This document shows positions 1-7,124 of a stretch of 32,557 nucleotides of DNA, piece after piece. Source of the DNA: Bacteroidota bacterium (GTDB lineage: Bacteria; Bacteroidota; Bacteroidia; Sphingobacteriales; Sphingobacteriaceae); NCBI GenBank assembly GCA_013288235.1, contig JABDCF010000041.1, forward strand, positions 1-32,557. The letters are read 5' to 3'. Positions within the stretch are counted from its first letter, which is position 1. Each line of letters opens with the position of its first letter. The notes under the pieces were generated by a model that was not told the origin of the DNA, did not search any database, and saw only the letters and a program-made list of their open reading frames with translations. A program made the position numbers and the translations under genes.

Positions 1-635
1 TGAGCCCACAAACAGACCAGACAATAACTGCTGAACAACTAAAATACTGTAGTTTTGATGTGATCAGTTGTATCGAGAGTAAAGTTTTTGGCATTTGGCC
101 ATCGAACAATAATTTTTATATAAAACACGATTATGATGCCGGCACTAAAACCCCCATGCAGATTTTTCTTAACGGGCTGGCAGTTGGCTATGGAGATCTT
201 ACAACTATACGATCGGAGGATATAGGGCTTATTGAAGTGTATTTGAAAGATGGCGTCAGCGGGATCAACGACCGCTATCGTGCTGATGGTATCATATCCA
301 TCACCACAAAAAATGGTAAATTTTCTCCGGATGATCCAAAAGATAATCTCCCGCCGCTAACTACAGAGGGCAGTTCGATAACTTTGATGCCTAAAGGTTA
401 TTACAGGGCAAGGGTATTTTATTCGCCTAAGTACGACAGCCAGCAAAGTGCAGAACATGGCGCTGACCTTCGCAGCACTATTTACTGGAACCCCAATATA
501 ATAACCGATAAAAACGGAAACGCCGATTTTCAATTTTACAACTCCGACGGCAGAGGTTCATACCGTGCAGTTATCGAAGGTATTGATAACGATGGTAATA
601 TCGGCCGGTACGTTTTGAGGTATAATGTGAGGTAG
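1..635 (+). CDS. Plug-domain / macroglobulin-like surface protein, 3' end only
   Basis: The reading frame is open from the left edge (first full codon at base 3), so this is the C-terminal ~211 residues of a longer protein and the GTG at 60 is not a start. The middle resembles the end of a TonB-receptor plug domain: a stretch around QIFLNGLAVG, then the IEVYLKDG and IISITTKNGK elements. The last ~100 residues (YYRARVFYSPKYD, STIYWNPNIITDKNGNADF, YRAVIEGI) resemble the C-terminal domain of Bacteroidota carboxypeptidase-regulatory or MG2-domain proteins that carry a plug but no beta-barrel. Such proteins are presumed cell-surface or periplasmic; their substrate is unknown. The protein ends with YNVR and lacks a barrel C-terminus. 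The family call is by resemblance only, and the N-terminus lies outside the window. Confidence 0.7.
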   Translation, partial: SPQTDQTITAEQLKYCSFDVISCIESKVFGIWPSNNNFYIKHDYDAGTKTPMQIFLNGLAVGYGDLTTIRSEDIGLIEVYLKDGVSGINDRYRADGIISITTKNGKFSPDDPKDNLPPLTTEGSSITLMPKGYYRARVFYSPKYDSQQSAEHGADLRSTIYWNPNIITDKNGNADFQFYNSDGRGSYRAVIEGIDNDGNIGRYVLRYNVR

Positions 636-640
636 GGGAG

Positions 641-686
641 TCCGAAAGTCCGAAAGTCAGTAAAGTCCGAAAGTTTGAAAAATTGG
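641..686. repeat. Short direct repeats of TCCGAAAG after a gene end
   Basis: The word TCCGAAAG occurs three times within about 40 bases just after the stop codon of the plug-domain gene, with degenerate copies (TCAGTAAAG, TTTGAAAA) between and after them. It is one of several gene ends in this window with a short word repeated locally. No strong hairpin is evident here. Confidence 0.6.
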
Positions 687-798
687 TCGGCGAGGATAAC
701 AATACTCCTTGTCTTCTTCAATCATGTTTCTTTTTGGTGTAAGAAGCGCTGTTGCCTGTGATGCTGAGTCCCGTTTACTACCCTAATCTAACCTTATT

Positions 799-831
799 AA
801 CCAATCACTTAACCAATCCCATCAACCACTC
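799..831. repeat. AACCAATCACTTAACC-type word repeat in the 636-936 intergenic region
   Basis: The 300-base spacer before the DUF6600 lipoprotein contains tandem variants of the word AACCAATC/AACCACTC. The same vocabulary (AACCACTCACTTAATC) recurs at 32315-32334 at the other end of the window. A near-match to the -7 box (TATCTTTC, 879-886) lies downstream, but I see no -33 element at the right distance. Nothing else recognisable is present in this spacer. Confidence 0.5.
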
Positions 832-936
832 AAAAAAATATTTGTTAATGGACAATACCGGGTTTAATTAAACTTATTTATCTTTCCATCGTCGTAGTTA
901 TATAAATTATTATATACTTATTAAACAAACCTTGCC

Positions 937-2274
937 ATGAAAAAAATATTTTATATGGTGTTGCCGGTGGCGCTCTTGTCAGGCTGCTCGCCCGTTATAT
1001 ATACAAGTACTGCCCCGCAACCGGTTTACCAACAGCCTCAGCCTGTTTACGCCGAACAGCCACAAACCAACCAGGTGTTTTACGATGAGCTTAGCCCGTA
1101 TGGGCAGTGGATAGATTACCCTGATTATGGTTATGTATGGCAACCAAATGTCGACGCTGATTTTAGGCCATACGTTACCAATGGTTATTGGGTATATAGC
1201 GATGAAGGCTGGGCCTGGGTATCAAATTATAGTTGGGGATGGGCCCCATTTCATTACGGTAACTGGTTTTTTGATGATAATTACGGATGGCTTTGGGAGC
1301 CTGGCCAGCAATGGGCGCCCGCGTGGGTTACCTGGGGGCAATCGGGTGATTATTATGGATGGGCGCCGGTGCCACCGCATACTGATATGAATAACGGATG
1401 GAGACCGCAAAGCCGCGACTGGAACTTTGTGCAAGCCCGAAATATAAATACAACTAACGTTAATAATTATGTGGTACGTAACAACGTTACCGTTATTAAT
1501 AATACAACCATTATAAATAATGTAACCAACAATAATATCACTAATAACAATATCAAAAATACCGTGATATATAATCGTGGGCCAAGGGTCACCGAAGTGG
1601 AAAATATCACCAATACTAAAATTCAGCCGGTTAAGATAAGTGCATCTGCAAAGCCCGGTCAGTCGTTAGCCAATAACCAGTTGAACGTTTACCGCCCTGT
1701 AATAAACCAGGGTGCTCAACAGGGTAATAATAAACCTGCCCCTCAAAAAATTATGCCTTACAGGCAGGGAAGTAACCCTAACCCTAATGGTCAAAACCAG
1801 CGGCAGGGTAATGGTCGCGAGAATAACCAAACACCGAACCAGAACCCAAATGGCAATCAGAATCCGAATGGTCAGATTCAAGGGCAGGGAAATGGCCGGA
1901 ACATTAATCAAACCCCTAATCCGGGTGGGCAGAACCCAAACCCCGGCAATAAACCGGGGATGGGCCAAAACCCTAATAAGCCGCTAATGAACAGGCCCGA
2001 AACAGTAATTCCCGGTCAGCAGCCCGGTCAAAAACCAAATAATGCACAGGGTAATAATCCAAGCCAAAATCAGCAACAAAACAGGCAAAACCCTAACCCG
2101 CCAAATAATGCCCAGGGCAATAACCAGCCGAAACCGCAAAAGCCTGCGCCCGTTAATAGTCCGGCAGGGGTTCCGAACGGTAACCAACCTGTTAAACCAA
2201 AGAACCCCAAAAAGGATACGCTGCACCGGCCAAAGAAAATAATGACACCACCGCCGGTTAAACAACAAAATTAA
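937..2274 (+). CDS. DUF6600-type Trp-rich lipoprotein with Asn/Gln/Pro-rich tail
   Basis: A 445-residue predicted lipoprotein. The signal peptide ends in the lipobox LSGC with Cys17. Residues ~48-147 form the Trp/Tyr/Gly-rich block typical of DUF6600 proteins (SPYGQWIDYPDYGYVWQP, NGYWVYSDEGWAWVS, YGWLWEPG, YYGWAPVPP). Residues ~169-213 are extremely Asn-rich, with alternating Val/Ile/Thr. From ~240 to the end the chain is Asn/Gln/Pro/Gly-rich with degenerate NPNGQ and NNAQGN repeats, probably disordered, and ends in a Lys/Pro-rich segment. The function is unknown; a cell-envelope or surface location is inferred from the lipobox. The gene stands alone and is closed by a strong terminator shared with the opposing gene. 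ORFs on both strands inside the low-complexity tail are shadows. Confidence 0.85.
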   Translation: MKKIFYMVLPVALLSGCSPVIYTSTAPQPVYQQPQPVYAEQPQTNQVFYDELSPYGQWIDYPDYGYVWQPNVDADFRPYVTNGYWVYSDEGWAWVSNYSWGWAPFHYGNWFFDDNYGWLWEPGQQWAPAWVTWGQSGDYYGWAPVPPHTDMNNGWRPQSRDWNFVQARNINTTNVNNYVVRNNVTVINNTTIINNVTNNNITNNNIKNTVIYNRGPRVTEVENITNTKIQPVKISASAKPGQSLANNQLNVYRPVINQGAQQGNNKPAPQKIMPYRQGSNPNPNGQNQRQGNGRENNQTPNQNPNGNQNPNGQIQGQGNGRNINQTPNPGGQNPNPGNKPGMGQNPNKPLMNRPETVIPGQQPGQKPNNAQGNNPSQNQQQNRQNPNPPNNAQGNNQPKPQKPAPVNSPAGVPNGNQPVKPKNPKKDTLHRPKKIMTPPPVKQQN

Positions 2275-2291
2275 TAACAGACTTTTATATA

Positions 2292-2328
2292 AAAAGGGCG
2301 TTCATGATCTGTACATGAACGCCCTTTT
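2292..2328. terminator. Bidirectional intrinsic terminator
   Basis: A perfect 15-bp stem (arms 2292-2306 and 2314-2328) with a 7-base loop. The GC core GGGCGTTCATG is flanked by an A-run on the left and a T-run on the right, so it can terminate both the lipoprotein gene (+) and the DUF6526 gene (-). Confidence 0.9.
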
Positions 2329-2347
2329 CGATTATAATACCCCTTTA

Positions 2348-2782
2348 CTACGCCCTGTAATTATCGGCACGCCAGTTTTTTATGGACTTTTTTATTTCAT
2401 CGGGCGACAGGTTTTCCCGTACTGCCCTGTCTGCCAATACCAAAAATTCTTCATCGGGCGCAAAACGTAAAGCGATAACCTGGCGCATGGTAATCCGGCT
2501 GTCCATCGCTTTATTTGTAAGGATATAATATCTCAGATTTTCTTCGGCGCGTATAGCCCTGTCTTGTGCCCTGATCGGGAACTGACGGGTGTACACAAAT
2601 AATAACATGCCGCAAATAAACATAACGGCTATTAAAACTGAACCCAGAACTTCATCATGTGCTGTCCACTGGATGTAAACATTTACCAGGGAACCTATAG
2701 TGCCGGCAATAAGCAAAAAGCCCAGCACCATGTGAAACCCCTTTACAACGCGCGAATGATTAGTATAATTTTGTTCGTTCAT
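2348..2782 (-). CDS. DUF6526 family membrane protein
   Basis: A 144-residue protein with two predicted membrane helices (about residues 13-38 and 45-64). A soluble C-terminal half follows, with RAQDRAIRAEENLRYYILT and an acidic/basic helical region (FAPDEEFLVLADRAV, LSPDEIKKSIKNW). This matches what I recall of DUF6526, a small family common in Bacteroidota with no assigned function. The ATG is at 2782-2780. The gene is monocistronic, convergent with the upstream lipoprotein gene and divergent from the aldo/keto reductase. No catalytic motif is visible. Confidence 0.75.
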   Translation of the reverse strand: MNEQNYTNHSRVVKGFHMVLGFLLIAGTIGSLVNVYIQWTAHDEVLGSVLIAVMFICGMLLFVYTRQFPIRAQDRAIRAEENLRYYILTNKAMDSRITMRQVIALRFAPDEEFLVLADRAVRENLSPDEIKKSIKNWRADNYRA

Positions 2783-2914
2783 GATGTGCGATTTTTTAGC
2801 GCAATATACTATAATTTGGATTATTGGCGGAGTTGCGAAAGATTATTAATACCGGGGATGGAGAACAAATAATTAAAATTTACGTTAATTATTTTAATCA
2901 AAAATTAACTAAAT

Positions 2915-3778
2915 ATGAACAATACAGCAATTTCAATCGAAAAAACTTTGGCCATCGGAGGCGATCTTACTGTAAACCGGTTAGGTTACGGAGCTATGCG
3001 CATAACAGGTAAAGGAATATGGGGGCCCCCGAAAGATGAAGGCGGGGCCATTGGCGTTTTAAAGCGTGCCGTTGAATTGGGCGTTAATTTTATTGATACG
3101 GCCGACAGCTATGGGCCGCATATTTCGGAAGAATTAATTGCCGAAGCCTTATACCCCTATCCCGAAGGATTAGTAATTGGTACTAAAGGCGGGTTGATGC
3201 GCACGGGGCCTGATGAATGGCCGGTAAATGCCCATCCGGATCATTTAAGGAAGGCCCTGGAAGGAAGCTTGAAACGGTTAAAGCTCGACCAGATAGACTT
3301 GTACCAACTGCACAGGATAGACCCTATAGTGCCTGCCGAAAAAAGTTTTGAGTTTTTACAACAGGCGCAGGAGGAAGGACTGATCAAACATATTGGCCTT
3401 TCAGAGGTGGATATTGACATTATAAAAAAAGCACAGGACTTTTTTGAGGTAGTATCGGTGCAAAATATGTACAGCGTTGATAACCGTAAATGGGAGCATG
3501 TGCTTCAATATTGCAAGGCCCACAATATTGTGTTTATACCATGGTTCCCGCTTGCAGGTGGTAATGTTACCAGCCAGCAGAAACTGAAGAAGATAGCCGA
3601 AAAACATAACGCTACTGTACACCAGGTAGCCTTAAACTGGCTGCTTAACCATTCTGATAATATTTTACTGATCCCCGGCACATCAAGTATTGCTCACCTG
3701 GAAGAAAATATGGAGGCAATTTCTATTGAACTGACCGACGATGATAGGCGTGAACTGAATAGTATTTCCCCGCAGTAA
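2915..3778 (+). CDS. Aldo/keto reductase
   Basis: A 287-residue cytosolic NAD(P)H-dependent oxidoreductase of the aldo/keto reductase superfamily. The catalytic tetrad is visible: Asp61 and Tyr66 in FIDTADSYG, Lys91 in VIGTKGG, and His133 in LYQLHRIDP. The C-terminal cofactor-binding region is present (LIPGTSSIAHLEENMEA). The length and the early TVNRLGYGAMRI motif suit the bacterial YakC/AKR13-like branch. The substrate cannot be told from sequence. The start is ATG at 2915 in an AT-rich leader with no Shine-Dalgarno, as is usual in this phylum. The gene stands alone. Confidence 0.92.
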   Translation: MNNTAISIEKTLAIGGDLTVNRLGYGAMRITGKGIWGPPKDEGGAIGVLKRAVELGVNFIDTADSYGPHISEELIAEALYPYPEGLVIGTKGGLMRTGPDEWPVNAHPDHLRKALEGSLKRLKLDQIDLYQLHRIDPIVPAEKSFEFLQQAQEEGLIKHIGLSEVDIDIIKKAQDFFEVVSVQNMYSVDNRKWEHVLQYCKAHNIVFIPWFPLAGGNVTSQQKLKKIAEKHNATVHQVALNWLLNHSDNILLIPGTSSIAHLEENMEAISIELTDDDRRELNSISPQ

Positions 3779-3919
3779 AATAAACTTAGTATAGGCTAAA
3801 TACGCGACAAAAATAGAGATGCTTTATTGTCAGTTGGAAATAAAAATTATTTAATAATTAAACCAATTTCAGTTTCTGCAATCAAAGCAATGTGGTTCCC
3901 CTATTAAATCGTACAAATT

Positions 3920-4663
3920 ATGAAAAAAATTAAATTATCTATCGTAGCGATGCTACTGCTTGGAGCAGTGGCATGTAAAAAAACTGATAATTCGGGTGGG
4001 TCTGTCACCGGCAACGTTTCAAATGCTGAGGCGGCCGATATGGTTGCAGGCTCATTATCCATGAATTCAAACGGTGTTGCTAACGTTTCGGCAGATGCCA
4101 CCTTAGACGCGACAGCTTATGTAAATACACACGTAGCTTGCGGGACATCAAAATCTGATAGTATTTCGCGCCAAAGCTCGGGCGGTTCAGCCTATTCATA
4201 TTCCTATAATTTGAAATATAATTATGTGGTGAATTGCGTAAATAACGTGCCCGATAACCTGAGTAGCAGTTTAGTTTATAGCGGTAGTTTTAGCGGGCCT
4301 AACCTCTCGTCAACAAACTCCGGTAGTTCGATATTCACTGTCGGCGGCTTAGCGCCCACTGCGACCGATTTTGTTATAAATGGTGAATTCAAACGCAGCG
4401 GCTCGTTTCAATCAAAAATTGATACCACTAACCATGGTAACAGTAGTATTGACATTGTGATTAATGCGCTTACAATTACCCGTCCCGGCCGCAATATTGC
4501 CAGCGGCAACGCCACTGTGTCAATTACCGGGGATGTGCCTAAAAAAGGAAGTTTTAGCTATACCGGTACATTGGTATTTAACGGAAACGGCACAGCTACG
4601 TTAACCCTCAATGGAACTGTATATACTATAAACCTGATGACTGGCGCCCGGGTTAAAGTTTAA
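3920..4663 (+). CDS. Predicted lipoprotein, function unknown
   Basis: A 247-residue protein with a lipoprotein signal peptide; the AVAC lipobox places the lipidated residue at Cys19, followed by KK. The mature chain is rich in Ser, Asn, Thr and Gly, with alternating polar and hydrophobic residues suggesting an all-beta fold. Two Cys residues (in HVACGTS and NYVVNCVNN) could form a disulfide. I do not recognise the family; similar lipoproteins are common in Sphingobacteriaceae. The 140-base spacer before it (3779-3919) is AT-rich and shows no clear promoter. A hairpin follows the stop immediately. Confidence 0.75.
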   Translation: MKKIKLSIVAMLLLGAVACKKTDNSGGSVTGNVSNAEAADMVAGSLSMNSNGVANVSADATLDATAYVNTHVACGTSKSDSISRQSSGGSAYSYSYNLKYNYVVNCVNNVPDNLSSSLVYSGSFSGPNLSSTNSGSSIFTVGGLAPTATDFVINGEFKRSGSFQSKIDTTNHGNSSIDIVINALTITRPGRNIASGNATVSITGDVPKKGSFSYTGTLVFNGNGTATLTLNGTVYTINLMTGARVKV

Positions 4664-4669
4664 TTTAGT

Positions 4670-4710
4670 GATTAGAGAGTGGAGATTTAACTAATCTCCA
4701 CTCTCTAATC
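4670..4710. terminator. Perfect inverted repeat between convergent genes, probable terminator
   Basis: A perfect 18-bp stem (arms 4670-4687 and 4693-4710) with a 5-base loop lies between the lipoprotein stop (4663) and the end of the YciI-like gene (4720, minus). The arms are built from the words GATTAG and GAGAGTGGAG rather than a GC-rich core, and there is no long T-run. It can act for both strands. It belongs to the word-type hairpins described in the findings. Confidence 0.7.
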
Positions 4711-4719
4711 AACTAATCT

Positions 4720-5010
4720 CTATACCCCGGCCACCTTAAACGGCTTTATATCATAGCTTTCCCATATTTTCTGAGTGATATAGGGTTCTGTTTGTTCCCA
4801 TTTTTCCAACTGCTCTTCGGTTTCAAACTGCATTACCATAATTGAACCTATCATTTTCCCTTCATCGTTCAATATTGCGCCTCCAAAAATAAAGTTATCA
4901 TTCTTCTTTAATTCCCTTGCGCCGTCAAAATGATGCGGGCGTACTTCCATGCGGCGTTCAAGAGCGCCGGCATCAGTATAATCGTATGCTGTTATTAAAT
5001 ATTGGTTCAT
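4720..5010 (-). CDS. YciI-like (YCII-related domain) protein
   Basis: A 96-residue single-domain protein with the ferredoxin-like alpha/beta pattern of YCII proteins. Visible elements are the MNQYLITAYDYTD opening strand, RRMEVRPHHFDG with candidate active-site His residues 26/27, NFIFGGAILNDEGKMIGSIMVM, and the closing PYITQKIWESYDIKPFKV. The biochemical role of most family members is unknown. The start ATG is at 5010-5008. It is divergent from galK and is not part of a recognisable pathway here. Confidence 0.85.
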   Translation of the reverse strand: MNQYLITAYDYTDAGALERRMEVRPHHFDGARELKKNDNFIFGGAILNDEGKMIGSIMVMQFETEEQLEKWEQTEPYITQKIWESYDIKPFKVAGV

Positions 5011-5085
5011 GGCCTTATATATTTAAAGGTAAAATTATAACTAAGCCAGCACATCAAGGCGGCAACTATAGAACAAATACACATT

Positions 5086-5113
5086 TTGTTAACGTGAACT
5101 ACAAATAAATTTG
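5086..5113 (+). promoter_or_regulatory. Candidate promoter of galK
   Basis: A TTG (5086-5088) and a perfect TAnnTTTG box, TAAATTTG (5106-5113), are separated by 17 bases. This fits the Bacteroidota -33/-7 consensus as I recall it (TTG, 17-23 bases, TAnnTTTG). The predicted transcript would have a leader of about 130 bases before the ATG at 5250. Confidence 0.45.
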
Positions 5114-5249
5114 ACTATTTGCCTCAAAAAGTTGTTATTTTATAAACTATAAGGCTTTTATGCAACCAGGTTGAAAATAAAGAATAAAATAAATGTATGT
5201 TTTACATTTTTTATTAATATTTGTTGCTGCAACCAATTACAAAATACTA

Positions 5250-6422
5250 ATGAAGAATTCGTTACATAAAGAATTTAACAAGTTATTTAATAAAGAAGCT
5301 GAAAACGCGTATTTCTCGCCGGGCCGTGTAAACCTTATCGGTGAGCATATCGATTATAATGGCGGGCTTGTTATGCCCTGCGCTATAACGTTTGGCACTT
5401 ACCTGTTAGTGTCGCCTAATGAGGATGGGATGTTCAGGTTCAGGAGTCTGAACTTTGAAGATAAGCTGGATATCCCCCTGCAAGCCGGGTACACCAAAAC
5501 TGGCGAAAGCTGGTTTAATTATCCGCTGGGCGTTATTGAATATTTTTTGAAAGAAGGCCACCCTTTGCGGGGATTAGATATGCTTTTTTATGGCGACATC
5601 CCTATAAGCTCAGGGCTGTCATCATCTGCTTCTATCGAGGTAGTGACCGCGTTTGCATTAAACGAATTGATGGATAGCAATTATACCAAGCTTGAGCTGG
5701 TTAAGCTGGCCAAATCTGTTGAAAATAATTTTATAGGCGTTAACTGCGGTATAATGGATCAGTTTGCTGTAGCTTTTGGGGAAAAGGATAAAGCGTTGAT
5801 GTTAAATTGTGATACACTCGATTACCAGGCCGTTGATAGTAACCTGGGCGATCATGTTTTAGCCATTATAAATACCAATAAGCCCCGTAAGCTGGCAGAA
5901 TCAAAATATAATGAACGGGTGCAGGAATGCCATGCGGCCTTAACAGCCTTAAAACAGCAGATTGATATTAATAACTTATGTGATATTGATACAGCTACTT
6001 TTAATAAATACAGTCATTTAATCACCGACGCGATAATACTTAAACGCGCCCGGCATGTGGTAGAAGAAAACGACCGTGTTAAATTGGCAGCTATTGCGTT
6101 GAGCAATAACAATCTGTCTGAATTCGGCCGCCTGATGTACGCTTCTCACGATTCGCTGCGTGATTTGTACGAAGTTAGTGGCAAAGAACTTGATGCTATT
6201 GTTGAGTACAGTAAAACTGACACAAATGTAGCAGGGGCAAGAATGACCGGTGCCGGATTTGGCGGCTGTGCTATAGCTTTGGTAAAACAAAGCGCTTTCG
6301 ACAGCTACAGTAAAAATGTTATCGAATATTATAAGGATAAAATTGGCTACATACCATCCGTTTATAGCTCATTAATAGGCGATGGGGTAGGAGAGCTGAA
6401 AAGCGTGGTGATTGAAGACTAA
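5250..6422 (+). CDS. galK: Galactokinase
   Basis: A 390-residue GHMP-superfamily kinase that phosphorylates galactose to galactose-1-phosphate in the Leloir pathway (cytosol). All signatures are present: the galactokinase motif PGRVNLIGEHIDYNGG (residues 24-39, with Arg26), the ATP-binding loop SSGLSSSAS (120-127), the catalytic Asp in CGIMDQF (Asp170), and the C-terminal GAGFGGC motif. I chose the ATG at 5250. The frame opens upstream at 5193, but those 19 residues are hydrophobic, precede the conserved start and are encoded by AT-rich leader. No galT, galE or galactose transporter is in the window. Confidence 0.95.
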   Translation: MKNSLHKEFNKLFNKEAENAYFSPGRVNLIGEHIDYNGGLVMPCAITFGTYLLVSPNEDGMFRFRSLNFEDKLDIPLQAGYTKTGESWFNYPLGVIEYFLKEGHPLRGLDMLFYGDIPISSGLSSSASIEVVTAFALNELMDSNYTKLELVKLAKSVENNFIGVNCGIMDQFAVAFGEKDKALMLNCDTLDYQAVDSNLGDHVLAIINTNKPRKLAESKYNERVQECHAALTALKQQIDINNLCDIDTATFNKYSHLITDAIILKRARHVVEENDRVKLAAIALSNNNLSEFGRLMYASHDSLRDLYEVSGKELDAIVEYSKTDTNVAGARMTGAGFGGCAIALVKQSAFDSYSKNVIEYYKDKIGYIPSVYSSLIGDGVGELKSVVIED

Positions 6423-6427
6423 ATAAA

Positions 6428-6503
6428 TGCGGAATTCGGAATGACGAATGCGGAATTTTTTTCTTTTAAATTTTTAAACTCAACCAATCTCTAATCACTA
6501 ACC
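6428..6503. repeat. Word-repeat spacer after galK
   Basis: Two copies of GCGGAATT (6428-6435 and 6449-6456) with degenerate GGAAT/CGAAT words between them are followed by a T/A-rich run. Then a stretch (about 6481-6502) of CAATCTCTAATCACTAACC words runs up to the ATG of the RNA methyltransferase. It uses the same ATCTCTAATC vocabulary as the hairpin at 4670-4710. Confidence 0.5.
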
Positions 6504-7034
6504 ATGCGCAAACTAAAACTCGATGAATTGAACCGTGCAACCGTTGCCGAATTTAAAGCCGGAGAAAAACTTCCCGTCGTGGTTGTGCTGGATAATGTGC
6601 GCAGTATGCATAATATAGGGTCGATTTTTCGTACCGCTGATGGTTTTGCTGTTGAAAAGATATGCTTATGCGGAATTACAGCGCAGCCGCCACATCGCGA
6701 AATAGAAAAAACTGCCCTCGGCGCCACGCAATCCATCGCATGGCAATATTTTGCATATCCGGTACAAGCCATTGAACAATTACGATTAGAAGGCTACCAG
6801 ATAATTGCCGTTGAACAAGCCGAAAACAGCACTATGTTACAGGATTTTAACATTATCAAAGGCCAAAAATATGCCCTGGTATTTGGCAACGAGGTAAACG
6901 GCGTAAGCGAAGAAGTAATGGGAAAAATAGATGCTTGTATAGAAATACCACAATTCGGCACCAAGCATTCTTTTAATATCGTGGTATCTGCGGGTATTGT
7001 TTTGTGGGATCTGTTTTCGAAAATGGCCTTTTGA
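6504..7034 (+). CDS. SpoU/TrmH-family RNA 2'-O-methyltransferase
   Basis: A 176-residue SPOUT methyltransferase of the SpoU class that transfers methyl from SAM to a ribose 2'-OH in rRNA or tRNA. The three motifs are visible: motif 1 NIGSIFRTADGF (Asn37, Arg43), motif 2 ALVFGNEVNGVSEE (Glu130), and motif 3 IPQFGTKHSFNIVVSAG (residues 148-164). The third motif reads SFN rather than the usual SLN. The protein is one SPOUT domain without the N-terminal substrate-binding domain of RlmB, so the target nucleotide cannot be assigned. The start is ATG at 6504. It is convergent with lpdA, with a hairpin between them. Confidence 0.9.
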   Translation: MRKLKLDELNRATVAEFKAGEKLPVVVVLDNVRSMHNIGSIFRTADGFAVEKICLCGITAQPPHREIEKTALGATQSIAWQYFAYPVQAIEQLRLEGYQIIAVEQAENSTMLQDFNIIKGQKYALVFGNEVNGVSEEVMGKIDACIEIPQFGTKHSFNIVVSAGIVLWDLFSKMAF

Positions 7035-7040
7035 TTTTAG

Positions 7041-7104
7041 AATTACGATTTTAGGTTTACGATTTTTTTGAAGGTTGCAAAATCGTAAATCTGAAATCGT
7101 AATT
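7041..7104. terminator. Long imperfect hairpin between convergent trmH-like gene and lpdA
   Basis: Arms 7041-7066 and 7079-7104 pair over 26 positions with two mismatches around a 12-base loop. A T-run follows the left arm. The arm words are ATCGTAAAT and ATCGTAATT. A near-identical copy of the right arm occurs at 29131-29162 (31 of 32 bases by eye). Probably a bidirectional terminator. Confidence 0.65.
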
Positions 7105-7124
7105 CGTAAATTCTATCAAATGAA

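Noticed and set aside
1666..1968. Minus-strand ORF opposite the DUF6600 tail
   Set aside because: It arises from low-complexity Asn/Pro/Gln codons; there is no start context, promoter or recognisable product.
5190..5233. Small palindromes AAATGTA/TACATTT and GTTGC-T-GCAAC before galK
   Set aside because: They are short, in AT-rich DNA, single-copy in this window, and no known operator matches, so chance is likely.
5193..5249. Upstream start for galactokinase giving a hydrophobic N-terminus
   Set aside because: It looks like a signal peptide, but a cytosolic kinase needs none and the conserved sequence begins at the ATG at 5250.
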